Assembly: GCF_002154575.1 (NCBI RefSeq)
Contig: NZ_MUBA01000211.1
Span: 1-45,193, forward strand
Reading direction: 5' to 3'
Source: Streptomyces bobili
GTDB lineage: Bacteria; Actinomycetota; Actinomycetes; Streptomycetales; Streptomycetaceae
Length of the DNA stretch: 45,193 nt
Shown: positions 1 to 8,652 of the stretch, in pieces
How positions within the stretch are numbered: position 1 is the stretch's first letter
Layout: every line of letters starts with the position of its first letter
Made by a program: the position numbers and the translations under genes
The notes under the pieces: model-generated
What the model was told of the DNA's origin: nothing
Databases searched by the model: none
The model's input: only the letters and a program-made list of their open reading frames with translations

Positions 1-310
1 CGGTGAGCGGATCGACATCGGTTGGGACCGTCCCGTCAGCATGCGGGAGGTGGCCGAGGTGATGGGCCGCCGGGCCGGAAGGGAGATCAAGGTGTGGGCC
101 GTACCGTCCGCCGTCGCCCGCGGCGCGGGAGCCGTCGCCGGCCGCTTCCTGCCCCTGGTCAAGGACATGGCCGCGATGTTCCACTGGTTCGAGACCGGAC
201 GCTACGTCGCCGACCCGAGCCGCCAGGAGCAGTTGTTCGGCCCCGTTCCCACGGCCGAGGAGGCCCTCTCCCGGTTCGCCGACGAGCTGCGCACAACACC
301 GCACCGGTGA
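1..310 (+). CDS. NmrA-like NAD(P)-binding oxidoreductase, C-terminal part
   Basis: The reading frame is open from base 2 and stops at 308-310; the start lies outside the window. The visible residues (GERIDIGWDRPVSMREVAEVMGRR at the left edge being the first stretch) resemble the substrate-domain end of NmrA/atypical short-chain dehydrogenase proteins, where a phrase like S-x-x-E-V-A-x-x-x-x-R-x-x-G marks the helix that picks the next segment. The Rossmann P-loop expected in the N-terminal half is not in the window, so cofactor binding is inferred from family only. It is the only gene here before a strand switch; about 140 bp of apparently empty DNA follows it. The family call is moderate, the coding call is good. 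Confidence 0.6.
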   Translation, partial: GERIDIGWDRPVSMREVAEVMGRRAGREIKVWAVPSAVARGAGAVAGRFLPLVKDMAAMFHWFETGRYVADPSRQEQLFGPVPTAEEALSRFADELRTTPHR

Positions 311-451
311 CAGGCCCGCCTCCCGAGCGGTCGACGAGAAACGACGACGTCACCGCCCGCGGATCGGGGCGCCCGTGGCGGTGGCGGTGTGCCGCGCCCG
401 CCGGGGTATGACCGGCCGGTATGGCATCGGCGAAGCAGTTCGGTCGATGCG

Positions 452-1021
452 TCAGCGCACGCCCACCGCATCGAGCAGGGTGGCCACCGTGGGCCTGACG
501 AGCCCGGTCAGGTGGTCGGCTCCGATCCCCGCGCGGGCGCTGGCACCGTCGAACACCAGGATGAGTTGCCTGGCAAGCAGGTCGGGGTGGCTCGCCCCAC
601 CCTGTTCCGCCTCGGCCCGGAAGAACGCTGTCAGGTTCCCTTTGACCCGGTGGGCCACTTGGCTCGCAGGGTGGGCCTGGTCTTTGAGTTCGATCTGAGC
701 AGCCAGGTACCGACAGCCCTGGAAGCCGGGCGCGCCCGCCTGCTCCTCCAGCTGGGCGAAGACGTGCAGGATCCGCTCGCGGGGTGAACGGCCGTCGTCC
801 GTCACGGGCAGGAGGGTCGCCACGAAGGCGGCGGCGCGCTCCTCCAGGCTCGCTGCCAGCAGTTCGTCCTTGCTCTCGAACAGCTGATACATGGAGCGCT
901 TCGACACTCCGGCCGCCCTGCACAGCGCGTCGACGCCGATACCGACGCCGTCTCGGTAGGTGAGGGTGGCCGCCGCCTCCAGCAGCCGCTCCCTGGTGCT
1001 TGACTTCACTTCGGTGGTCAC
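452..1021 (-). CDS. TetR/AcrR-family repressor of the efflux regulon
   Basis: This 189-residue protein has the usual TetR layout: an N-terminal helix-turn-helix (about residues 10-55, with VDALCRAAGVSKRSMYQLFESKDEL) and an all-helical ligand-binding domain ending in LILVFDGASARAGIG, a pattern common in regulators of MFS exporters. The ATG at 1021 gives a normal N-terminus. A perfect 14-bp palindrome sits 33-46 bp upstream of it, and two near-identical copies lie before the DHA2 exporter at 1908-3407. I infer that it represses itself and that exporter, and is released by a toxic small molecule. The ligand cannot be read from sequence. Confidence 0.9.
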   Translation of the reverse strand: MTTEVKSSTRERLLEAAATLTYRDGVGIGVDALCRAAGVSKRSMYQLFESKDELLAASLEERAAAFVATLLPVTDDGRSPRERILHVFAQLEEQAGAPGFQGCRYLAAQIELKDQAHPASQVAHRVKGNLTAFFRAEAEQGGASHPDLLARQLILVFDGASARAGIGADHLTGLVRPTVATLLDAVGVR

Positions 1022-1030
1022 ACTGCGAGG

Positions 1031-1507
1031 TTAACGCGATATGGACGAAATGGAAACCGATCGGTTTGCAACGTCGTCGGGGTGATCTTCGAGCCGTCCA
1101 CGGCCGAGCGGCCCGACGAACTCCGCAATGCCCTTGCCGACGAGGCCCCCTTCGAAGCGCGCCAGGACAGGGGTGTAGACCGCTACGGCGCCATCGCCTG
1201 CGCGCGGGCGGAGGACGCGACCCTCGGTTGTCGGCAGACGTCGGCCACGGGGCGAACGCGTACCACGGGCCAAGGCCGCCACCCTGGACGGTGTCAGGGC
1301 CGGTCGTGAGAGGCGGACCATGGCGCGGTAGAGAGCAGCGGGCCGGGGCGCTCCGGGCAGTGCGGGGATCGGTGCGCCGGGGGCGGCGTAGGAGCGGATC
1401 ATGTGGCCGACGAGGCGGCGCCAGGTGTCGGGGGCGACGTCGCCGGTGACGGTGACGACTCCCGCGTTGGCGATGAGCAGGATGGCGACGTCCTGGTGGG
1501 TGAAGGA
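1031..1507 (-). pseudogene. Fragment of a second TetR-family regulator (C-terminal domain only)
   Basis: Reading on the minus strand from just after a stop at 1508-1510, the frame gives a stretch with DVAILLIANAGVV, then APDTWRRLVGHMIRSY and PAALYRAMVRL. This matches the C-terminal ligand domain of a TetR subgroup (F-x-x-x-D-x-x-L-L-x-A-N-A-G-V-V and A-P-x-x-W-R-R are its hallmarks). No helix-turn-helix precedes it and the tail after about 1280 no longer looks like the family. The likely meaning is a 5'-truncated gene remnant between the intact tetR and its exporter, close to the tRNA scar at 1601-1648. Confidence 0.55.
1054..1067. promoter_or_regulatory. TetR operator before the tetR gene
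   Basis: AAACCGATCGGTTT is a perfect 14-bp palindrome 33 bp upstream of the tetR start. Near-copies occur at 3449-3462 and 3473-3486 before the exporter gene, which supports a shared binding site for one repressor. Confidence 0.75.
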
Positions 1508-1600
1508 TCACAGCACTTCCCCAGATCCGCGCCGAACTGGCGAAGCCATGAGCTGGAGCCGTCCCCGCCACGGAGGCCACCTGCCAGCGCGGTGCACGAA

Positions 1601-1648
1601 GAGCCCCCTGTCGGATTGGAACCGACGACCTTCGCTCTACAAGGGCGA
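1601..1648 (-). tRNA. 3' half of a tRNA-Thr(UGU), probable attachment-site remnant
   Basis: On the minus strand there is an anticodon arm with loop CTTGTAG (anticodon TGT at 1639-1641), a five-base variable region AGGTC, a complete T arm (GTCGG, loop TTCCAAT, CCGAC, at 1610-1626) and the 3' acceptor strand AGGGGGCT. Upstream of the anticodon stem there is no D arm and no matching acceptor strand, and one anticodon-stem pair (C-A) is broken. The T loop has TTCCAAT in place of the usual TTCGAAT/TTCAAAT. Tyrosine-recombinase elements commonly use this half of a tRNA gene as the crossover site, so I read it as an att scar. No integrase gene is visible in the window. Confidence 0.65.
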
Positions 1649-1907
1649 TGGTCTTCTCGAAATTCGCCTGGGCGGGGACGCGGTACAGCCCCTGACAGCC
1701 GGGACCGACCGGCCCATCGCCCCTCGACACAGCGCGGGTGGCGGCACCGGCCGTCGGCCCCACCGTCGCACCCCGGAACAAGCAGGCGTCGTCTCGGAGC
1801 AGCCCCGCCTTCCTGCGCTGCTTTACGCCTTACGGACACCGATCAGCGCAGGCGACAGGGCGTTCCCCACAGTGGGTCCGGCAAGCCCGATCTCGGTAGG
1901 ATCAGGC

Positions 1908-3407
1908 TCAGTGGGCGATCACGGGCTCGCCCTCCGACGGCGCCAGAGCCTTGTTCGGCATCAGGAACGCTGTGAGTACCGCGCCGACGACGAAGATCCC
2001 GGCGCCCCACGCCAGGGTGGCCGTGTAGCTCTCGACCCCGGCCTGCGCCACGGTGAGCGCGCCGGGCTTGTGCGAGGACAGGTAGTCGGTCGCGGCCGAC
2101 GAGGCAACGGTGGTCAGCAGTGCCGTGCTGATCGAACCGCCCACCTGCTGGCCGGTGTTGATCAGCGCCGAGGCGACGCCGGCGTCCTCGTGGTGCAGGC
2201 CTGAGGTCGCCCCCTGGAACGCGGTGGTCATCACCCCGCCGATACCGAGGCCCAGCAGGATCATGCCCGGCATGATGTCGGCGACGTAGCCGCTGTCCAG
2301 CGCGAGCTGCGTCAGCAGGGCCATACCGGATGCTGCGACCAGGAAGCTGACGCTGACCACGACCTTCGGACCGACCCTGGGCAGCAGCAGCGAAGGCACC
2401 GTGGTCGACGAGGCGACGATGCCCGCGACCATCGGCAGGAAGGCGAGACCGGCCTCGATCGGCGAGTAGCCGATGCTGGCCTCCAGGTAGTAGGTCAGGA
2501 ACAGGAAGATCGAGAACATCCCCATGCCCGTGACGAACACGGCCAGGAACGAACCACCTCGGGTCCGGTCCAGCACGACGCGCAGCGGCAGCAGCGGATG
2601 CGCGACCCTGAGCTCCAGCCACACGAACACGGCCAGCAGCACCACGCCGACGATCATGGAGCCGAGGGCGACCGGGTCGGTCCAGCTGGTGGATTCGACG
2701 TGTGCGAACCCGTAGACGATGCCGAACAGTGCGGCACTCACCACGACGGTGCCCGGAATATCGATTCTGGGCCGCTCGGTGACCACGGGCTTGGCCAGCC
2801 ACAGCAACGCACCGGCCAGCGCGACGCCCGCGAAGATGACGTTCACGTACATCACCCAGCGCCACGACGCCCATTCGGTGAGCATGCCGCCGAGCAGCAG
2901 TCCGACCGCGGCGCCCGCACCGGACAGCGCACTGAAGATGCCGAAGGCCTTCGCCCTCTCGGCCGGCTGGGTGAAGGTCACGCTGAGCAGCGACAGTGCC
3001 GCAGGCGCGAGCAGCGCGGCGAAGACGCCCTGGGCCACCCGTGCCGCGACGAGGATCTCGAAGCTGCCGGCCGCGCCGCCGACGACGGATGCGCCCGCGA
3101 AACCGATCAGGCCGGTCACGAAGGTCGTACGCCTGCCGAACAGGTCACCGAGTCGCCCCCCGAGCAGCAGCAGGCTGCCGAACGCCAGGGCGTACCCCGT
3201 GATGACCCACTGCCGGCTGCCGTCACTGAAACCGAGGTCGTGCTGCGCCTCGGGCAGGGCGATGTTCACGACGGTCGCGTCCAGCGTGACCATGAGTTGC
3301 GCCACGCCCAGCACGACGAGCACCAGCCAGCGCACCGCGTGTGAGCCGCGGCGGCCCGAGTCTGTTTTCCCGGAGGCGGGCGCCCCGCGATCGAAGGTCG
3401 TAGTCAT
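1908..3407 (-). CDS. DHA2-family MFS multidrug exporter (EmrB/QacA type)
   Basis: This 499-residue membrane protein has the size and hydrophobic pattern of the 14-helix DHA2 proton-drug antiporters. Family motifs are clear: LDATVVNIALP in helix 1 (motif D1), GGRLGDLFGRR in the first cytoplasmic loop (motif A), and a GAAVGLLLGGMLTEWASWRW stretch near helix 5 (motif C plus the following W-R-W). The ATG at 3407 follows a purine-rich stretch. Two copies of the TetR operator stand 42-79 bp upstream of the start, so the gene is probably repressed by the TetR protein encoded downstream at 452-1021. The likely role is proton-driven export of a cationic or amphipathic compound. The substrate is unknown. 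Confidence 0.92.
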   Translation of the reverse strand: MTTTFDRGAPASGKTDSGRRGSHAVRWLVLVVLGVAQLMVTLDATVVNIALPEAQHDLGFSDGSRQWVITGYALAFGSLLLLGGRLGDLFGRRTTFVTGLIGFAGASVVGGAAGSFEILVAARVAQGVFAALLAPAALSLLSVTFTQPAERAKAFGIFSALSGAGAAVGLLLGGMLTEWASWRWVMYVNVIFAGVALAGALLWLAKPVVTERPRIDIPGTVVVSAALFGIVYGFAHVESTSWTDPVALGSMIVGVVLLAVFVWLELRVAHPLLPLRVVLDRTRGGSFLAVFVTGMGMFSIFLFLTYYLEASIGYSPIEAGLAFLPMVAGIVASSTTVPSLLLPRVGPKVVVSVSFLVAASGMALLTQLALDSGYVADIMPGMILLGLGIGGVMTTAFQGATSGLHHEDAGVASALINTGQQVGGSISTALLTTVASSAATDYLSSHKPGALTVAQAGVESYTATLAWGAGIFVVGAVLTAFLMPNKALAPSEGEPVIAH

Positions 3408-3448
3408 GTCTTCCCTTTACTGCTGGTCACAGGCTGAGCACCGGTCGG

Positions 3449-3486
3449 AAACCGATCTGTTTCCAGATAGGAAAACAGATCGGTTT
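3449..3486. promoter_or_regulatory. Double TetR operator before the exporter gene
   Basis: Two 14-bp sites, AAACCGATCTGTTT (3449-3462) and AAACAGATCGGTTT (3473-3486), are 24 bp apart centre to centre and are inverted relative to each other. Each differs by one base pair from the perfect palindrome at 1054-1067. Together they also form a large inverted repeat with arms of about 18 bp. Confidence 0.75.
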
Positions 3487-3628
3487 CCTCAGTGCAAGTG
3501 GAGGGGGGTCCGGCCCGTTGAGCGAGCGGGCGGAGAGCCGGCGGAGGGCTTCGACGGCGTGCGGGATCAAGGCCCGCATCTCGGCGCCGTACCCCGTGCC
3601 GAACCGGCAGCTCGATGGCTCCTGACCG

Positions 3629-6600
3629 CTACCACTCGTCGGAGAGGCTGTCGGCGAGCGCCTGGATCTGCGGATCATGGGGCCAGCGTGCGACGAGTGC
3701 CGTCACGGCCTCTCGCTGCAAGTCCCGGTCGGAGTCGTCGACGGCCCGCTCCCGCAGCAGCTTCTCGGTGACGGGGTCGTCGCGCCAACCGCCTGCCAGT
3801 GCCTGGACTGCCGCGCCTCGGCTGATCGGGCCGGTTCCGCTGGTGATGATTCGGCGGAGCAGCTCGCCGGTCTCCGGGTCGCGCCAGCCCGCCGCCAGGT
3901 CGTATATGGCGGCGGCGCGCAGGTGGTCGTCCGGGTCGTCGATGGCGCGCCGGCGAAGCAGGACGGCGGTCTGCCGGGTGCGACAGTTTGTGACGAGGGC
4001 CTGGACGGCGGTCCCACGGACGTGGGGTTCAGGATCGTTCACGGCCCTGTCGTGCAACAACTCGACGGTGTCGGGGTTGTCGCTCCAGCCGGCTCCCAGC
4101 GTCCGCACCGCCGCCGCGCGTACGAACTCGGCGTTGCCGTCAACTGCGAGCCTGCGAAGCAGCGACTCGGTTGCCGGGTCGCTGCGCCATCCGGCGGCGA
4201 GGGCGAGAACGGCCAGCTCGCGGGCTCGCGACGGGCCCTTGGCTTGGGCGACGCCGCGTAGCAGCGCCCGGACGTCGGGATGGTCGGGCCAAGCCAAGTA
4301 GGCGGCCAGCAGCGCGGCCTGTACCACCGGCTCGCTCGTGTCGGAGGTGACGAGCTCACCCAGCCACGGCAGCGTTGCGGGATGGGTGTGCCATTCCGTG
4401 GCCAGTGCCCGCACCGCGGCCACGCGGACGGTGCCGTCGGGGTGGTTTCGGGCCTGTTCGCGTAGCAGCACGGGGGTCTTCGCGTCGGTGCGCCGGTCGA
4501 CGACGAGGGGCTTCAGCACGGCATGTCGCGGATCCTCCGCGACGGGCGAAGACGTCGACCGGGCTGGGGCGGAGTCCGCGGGTCGCGGCTCGGTGCGAGC
4601 GAGCGCCTGCTTCGCGGCCTCTCGTACCCATGCCTCGCTTCCGACGTCGGCGGCGGCCGAACGCAACAGCGCCACAGTCTGCGGATCGTCAGGCCAGCCC
4701 TCGACGAGGATGCTGAACACCCTGCAGCGCAGGTGCGGGTCCGGATCGCGGGCGGCGCGGTCGCGTACGACGGCCGCAGCGTCCGGGTCGTACGGCCAGC
4801 CGCCCGCGATGGATTGCACCGCGGTGAGGCGGACCGAGTCGTCGCGGTCCTCGGTCGCGGATCGGCGTACCAGGGTGAATGTCTCGGGCTCGTTGCTCCA
4901 GCCGTCGGCAAGCGCGGCCAGCGCCCCCTGCCGTAGGTACCGGTCGTGGTCGGTGAGGCATGTCCGCAGCCAGTCTCTGGTGGAGCGGTCCTGGTGACGG
5001 GTCATCGCGAAGAGCTGCAGCGAGCCTCTCCTGACGTTTCCATCAGGGTCTGTCTCGGCGAACTCACGGAGCAGTCCGGCGACTTGGGGGTCGTCGGGCC
5101 ATTCCTGGATGAGCGCGCGCAGCGCCTCCTCCCGGTCGGCGGGAGCGGGGCCGAAGACCGCCTTGCTGACCAGGCTCTCGCGGAACTCGCTGTTGTCGCG
5201 TAACAGCGCTGCGCCGACGCGAGCGGCCGGTGGCACCTGGACCGAGACGAAGTCCTCCCCGAACCTCGTGACGCTCAGGAACTGGCCGCGCGCCCGGTAC
5301 CAGTCGTGGTAGTGCCGGCTGATGGCGGGGTTGCCTGCTCCGAGCCGGCCGAGCACGGGTGGCAGCGTCTCCGCGACCGCGCGGATGAGTGACGAATAGG
5401 GGGACGTCTTTCCCGTGACCATGTGCTCGATCAGTGCGATCACCGTGTTGACGACGGCGGAACACCGGGCGTGTAGCGTGCCCGGGTCTCGGACCTCGCC
5501 GAGGCAGCGAGCGGCGAGCACGATGTGGTGTGGTGTCTCGCTCAAGAACGCCCCGGGCCTCCGAACGAACCACAGCGGATCGGCGGCGAGGAGGTGGTCG
5601 ACGATCTGGCCGGTGAGGCGCGGTTCGACCATTCCCGCGACAAGGACGAGGGTTTCGTGCCACGTGGGGTCCGCCCAGTGCTCGCCGTACACCTGGTGGA
5701 TGAGGGCATCCCCGGTCAGGCTGCGCTCGACGACCAGCCGGTGCCGGATCTCCGCCGCGGCGTGGTACTCGAGGAAGGTCTGGTGGGGAAAGCCGAGGCC
5801 GTCGGCGTGGTGGACCAGCAGTCCGGTGTGCCGGAGAAGGTTCTCCAGGAATGCATCCCAACGGTCTGGGCGGATCCTGCCGGGACGTTGCACGGCTTCG
5901 TGTGCGGCCAGTGCCTCGGTGACCGGGGTCTTGTGGTCCGAAAGCCTCCGGTGGGCCAGGTAACCGATCAGCTCGGGCAGCCGTTCGTGGACACGCCGTG
6001 CGGCGGCGTCGGCTTCCTTGCGCGCCCGCGGACTCTGGACGCTTTCCACGAGGCGCTCGATCGATTCCTCGTGGCTGTCCGCGACGCGCTTGCTGTGGTT
6101 GTTCTCGTAGACCAGGTCGGTGAAGGCTTCGTACACCGCGGCGCGGCCGTCGGGCAACGGGCGCTCGGGCTCAGCGAGGTAGAGCTGGCACAGCATGAAG
6201 GCCATCAGCGGGGTACGGGCCAGTTCGTCCAGGGAGGCCCTGCGAAGCGCACCGGCGAAGTGGCGGGCGCGGCGGGTGGCTTCTTGTCGCGGCCAGCGGG
6301 TGCTGAAGTATTTCTCCATGTAGTCGCGCAGATCGTGCGGTGCGAACGCCTGCAGTTCAAAGTGCGGCGCCTTGAGGCCGAGGACCTGGTCAAGGACGCC
6401 GAGTTCGCCCTCGGCCAGAGGGCGGGTCGCTACGACGCACCGGTACAGCGGCGGTTCTGCCGCGACGGCGTTGGCAAGCTTCTCCAGCACGGCGCGGCGC
6501 TCGTCCGCGTTGGGGAGTTCGTCGAGGCCGTCGACGAGAAGCTGCCAGTGCGCCCCGGTCCAAGGCCGCTGAAGGAAGCGGTCTCGGGTCAGTTCCGGGT

Positions 6601-7438
6601 GCCGCCCGAACTGGCTGAGCCTTGCGGTGGCAGCGGCGAGCACATCGGGTACCTGCGTGTCCTCTCCAGCGAGGGCGCGTGCGCTCACCCATACCGGGAC
6701 GGCCGGACCGGACTTTCCGGGGTGGTGCGTGCCGTCGAGCAGTTCACCGGCCGTGTCGCGCAGCCGCGCGCGCAGCAGTGTGGACTTGCCGGTTCCTGGG
6801 CCGGCGATGAGCACACACACCCGGTCGGCATACCGGAAAACCGCTTCGGCCGGCTCTCCAGGAACGGCGAGACCTGTACCGCTTCTTCCGGTGGTGGAGC
6901 CCTCGCCAGGTACGGCGTGCCCGTCCCGTGCCGCAGCGCGGCTGCGCTGGTGCACGTAGACCTCGGCCAGGGAAGGTGGTTCGGAAAGGTTCGGATACGG
7001 GTGCTTCTCAGCGGCCTTCCGGGCGGCTACGAGGTAGCCGCGTACCTCCTCGTCCATGGTGGTCCCGCGGTGGGCGTCCTCGTAGAGCTTCTTCCAGCCG
7101 GGGCGCAGCCTGCCCTCCACGTACCGGCTGTCCTGCTGGGTGGCCCATTCGAGCATCACGGCGACCACGGACCACATGTCGTCGAAGTCCTGCGGCAGGC
7201 TGGGCTCCTTCGAGCGCTCCCGCTTGGGGAACCAGCCGTTGACCGTCTGGAGGGGCAGATCCGCGCCGCCTTCGCTGCGCGGCCAGGGCACGTCCACTGA
7301 ACGGCCTGCGGCTTCGCGCCGGCGCCTGTTCGCCTCCGCGACCGCGGCCTTCTGCGTCTGCCGCTCCCCGTCCAGCGCTTCCCCGAGCTGCCCAAGCTGC
7401 CGCGCCAGCGCCTGCCGTCCCGCGTGTTCTTTCCTCAC
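3629..7438 (-). CDS. NACHT-family NTPase with C-terminal HEAT-like repeats
   Basis: I place the start at the GTG at 7438 (1269 residues), preceded by GGAAG eight bases upstream; the frame is open further up only because GC-rich DNA has few stops. Residues 1-180 are a charged N-terminal region (W-P-R-S, then NGWFPKRERSKEP and DDMWSVVAVMLEW) seen in other streptomycete signal NTPases. The NACHT domain has Walker A GPGTGKST (about 212-220) and Walker B LLVDGLDELPNADER (about 300-312). From about 780 to the end run many roughly 31-residue helical repeats of the form D-P-x-x-x-V-R-x-x-A-V-x-A-L-A-x-x-W-x-x-D-P. This is the layout of STAND/NLR-like ATPases, some of which act in phage defence. No effector domain is recognisable. 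A defence role is inference. Confidence 0.88.
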   Translation of the reverse strand: MRKEHAGRQALARQLGQLGEALDGERQTQKAAVAEANRRRREAAGRSVDVPWPRSEGGADLPLQTVNGWFPKRERSKEPSLPQDFDDMWSVVAVMLEWATQQDSRYVEGRLRPGWKKLYEDAHRGTTMDEEVRGYLVAARKAAEKHPYPNLSEPPSLAEVYVHQRSRAAARDGHAVPGEGSTTGRSGTGLAVPGEPAEAVFRYADRVCVLIAGPGTGKSTLLRARLRDTAGELLDGTHHPGKSGPAVPVWVSARALAGEDTQVPDVLAAATARLSQFGRHPELTRDRFLQRPWTGAHWQLLVDGLDELPNADERRAVLEKLANAVAAEPPLYRCVVATRPLAEGELGVLDQVLGLKAPHFELQAFAPHDLRDYMEKYFSTRWPRQEATRRARHFAGALRRASLDELARTPLMAFMLCQLYLAEPERPLPDGRAAVYEAFTDLVYENNHSKRVADSHEESIERLVESVQSPRARKEADAAARRVHERLPELIGYLAHRRLSDHKTPVTEALAAHEAVQRPGRIRPDRWDAFLENLLRHTGLLVHHADGLGFPHQTFLEYHAAAEIRHRLVVERSLTGDALIHQVYGEHWADPTWHETLVLVAGMVEPRLTGQIVDHLLAADPLWFVRRPGAFLSETPHHIVLAARCLGEVRDPGTLHARCSAVVNTVIALIEHMVTGKTSPYSSLIRAVAETLPPVLGRLGAGNPAISRHYHDWYRARGQFLSVTRFGEDFVSVQVPPAARVGAALLRDNSEFRESLVSKAVFGPAPADREEALRALIQEWPDDPQVAGLLREFAETDPDGNVRRGSLQLFAMTRHQDRSTRDWLRTCLTDHDRYLRQGALAALADGWSNEPETFTLVRRSATEDRDDSVRLTAVQSIAGGWPYDPDAAAVVRDRAARDPDPHLRCRVFSILVEGWPDDPQTVALLRSAAADVGSEAWVREAAKQALARTEPRPADSAPARSTSSPVAEDPRHAVLKPLVVDRRTDAKTPVLLREQARNHPDGTVRVAAVRALATEWHTHPATLPWLGELVTSDTSEPVVQAALLAAYLAWPDHPDVRALLRGVAQAKGPSRARELAVLALAAGWRSDPATESLLRRLAVDGNAEFVRAAAVRTLGAGWSDNPDTVELLHDRAVNDPEPHVRGTAVQALVTNCRTRQTAVLLRRRAIDDPDDHLRAAAIYDLAAGWRDPETGELLRRIITSGTGPISRGAAVQALAGGWRDDPVTEKLLRERAVDDSDRDLQREAVTALVARWPHDPQIQALADSLSDEW

Positions 7439-7638
7439 GCTCGCTTCCGGCCTTTCCGCTCGGGTACCGATCTGATCCGGCTGATCCGACGCCCCAGGCC
7501 CACGGTCCCTGCCATCTGGCAGCTTGCGGCCGGAAATCCGGCGATCCGGTATCCATGTCCGGCCGTCGAAGGTCCTGGAGAAGGTGCTCGTGGCCGTCCC
7601 GTCCGGGAGGTCGAGGCTGCTTGGGGAGGGACTGACAC

Positions 7639-7803
7639 ATGGACATCTGGTGGGCAGCGGTGCCTTTGGCCGGGCTCGCGATCCTCGCGATCGCCCTGGT
7701 GACGATGACCGGTCTGGCACTGAAGGACACTGCTTCTCAGGACCGCGCCGGCATCCTGCGCGCCGTCGCGGCATGCGTGCGGGAACTGTACGGACGCCGA
7801 TGA
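7639..7803 (+). CDS. Small single-helix membrane protein, divergent from the NACHT gene
   Basis: An ATG at 7639 with an excellent GGAGGG site eight bases upstream opens a 54-residue frame ending in TGA at 7801-7803. Residues 5-28 (AAVPLAGLAILAIALVTMTGLAL) form one clear membrane helix. The soluble tail holds RAGILRAVAACVRELYGRR, a basic amphipathic segment. The gene points away from the NACHT NTPase gene, 200 bp apart. I do not know the family. Its position and topology suggest a small membrane partner or effector of the NTPase, but that is conjecture. Confidence 0.6.
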   Translation: MDIWWAAVPLAGLAILAIALVTMTGLALKDTASQDRAGILRAVAACVRELYGRR

Positions 7804-7864
7804 CGACCCAGGCCCAGGCGTGCTGTCCCGGGACGTCGGTGACACGCGTGCTGGGTGTTTGAAC

Positions 7865-7975
7865 AGGTGAGGGCCTTCTGAGTTCGGTGTGGATCGCGAC
7901 ATCTACGACCGACCGCAGGAGGCCCTCGTGTCCCACCGTGATGCCCCGCTGCCCCCGACCGGCCGACTGCGTCGG
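7865..7975 (+). mobile_element. 5' remnant of an IS481-like transposase gene
   Basis: A GTG at 7928 following an AGGAGG site opens with SHRDAPLPPTGRLR, which matches the start of IS481-family transposases (S-H-R-N-A-x-L-x-x-x-G-R). The family then continues into a helix-turn-helix; here the match stops after about 15 codons, near 7975. The preceding TGAGGGCCTTCTGAG may be the old terminal repeat, but I cannot see its partner. Confidence 0.45.
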
Positions 7976-8086
7976 GCATCGGGACGATACCTCGCTCTGC
8001 GATCGCACGCACCGGACGCCGCCGCGCCCGCCCCTCGGGCAGACCACGCTGCTGCTGCAACACGCTCCGGCCCTCTCGCACCCCGC

Positions 8087-8148
8087 TTCCCCGCCACAAG
8101 TTCCAGCTCGTCATCGAGCATCGTCCAGCACTCGACAAGCTCGTCCAT
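8087..8148 (-). mobile_element. N-terminal remnant of a Tn3-type (DUF4158) transposase
   Basis: From the ATG at 8148 the minus strand reads MDELVECWTMLDDELELV followed by GKRGA, close to the conserved opening of DUF4158-bearing Tn3-family transposases (M-D-E-L-V-E-x-W-x-x-L-x-x-E-x-E-L-V-x-G-K-R-G). The match ends abruptly near 8087. Only about 20 codons remain. Confidence 0.5.
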
Positions 8149-8280
8149 CCTTACCGGCCGCCGCCCCATGGCGCACATCATGCCGAAGCGACCCGGCCAA
8201 GAACGCAAAACTGCCAAAGATCCGTCTGCAGCTCCCCCAACTCCCCACGGATCCCGGCGACTTCGGAAGCCGCCTCTGTC

Positions 8281-8398
8281 ATCGCCGCCGAGGTCAACGG
8301 CTTCACGGACAGCAATGTGGGCGAGTTGACGGGCATGCCGCTCACCGCCCACTGCCTGGGCGGCTGTCCCATCGGCGACTCTCCCGAGGCCGGCCCAG
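8281..8398 (+). pseudogene. GMC oxidoreductase (cholesterol oxidase-like) C-terminal fragment
   Basis: The plus-strand frame gives AEVNGFTDSN, then GMPLTAHCLGGCPIGDSPE, which fits the conserved segment near the end of cholesterol-oxidase-like GMC flavoenzymes (P-L-T-A-H-x-L-G-G-C-x-I-G-D-x-P). The family would go on to a FAD-contacting V-N-P-S-L-T-I motif, but the match stops after P-E-A-G. No N-terminal FAD domain is present. It is a short leftover. Confidence 0.6.
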
Positions 8399-8503
8399 GC
8401 CGAGCGAGTGCGACGCGCGTTCGGGCAGGTGCTGTCTTCGCCTCCCGGATCACGCGGGCCCTGGACCCGATGCGGGTCGGGCTCCGGTGGCGGGAGCCGC
8501 CGG

Positions 8504-8650
8504 TCATCGAAGGAAGAAGTTGAGGAGCGTGTCGGTGCGCTTGCCGAAGGGGGCGTAGAGGAGGCGGGCGGCGTTGAAGTGGCCTTGCACGTAGATGCCC
8601 TTGGCGTGCCTGCGTGTCCGGAAGCCTTCGATGCCGTGGTACTGGCCCCG
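8504..8650 (-). pseudogene. Unidentified C-terminal gene fragment
   Basis: The minus-strand frame ending in TGA at 8504-8506 reads GIEGFRTRRHAKGIYVQG and then HFNAARLLYAPFGKRTDTLL, a sequence with natural codon use and amino-acid mix rather than a GC-rich shadow. I do not recognise the family. The upstream end runs into a G/C tract at about 8648-8655, which looks like the break point. Confidence 0.3.
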
Positions 8651-8652
8651 GG

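Noticed and set aside
159..1781. A 540-codon minus-strand frame across the tetR region
   Set aside because: It is rich in Arg, Pro and Gly with no domain and overlaps the real tetR gene in another frame. It is a GC-rich shadow.
7439..8047. A 203-residue N-terminal extension of the NACHT protein
   Set aside because: The extension is low-complexity, overlaps the divergent small gene, and has no start signal. The GTG at 7438 has one.
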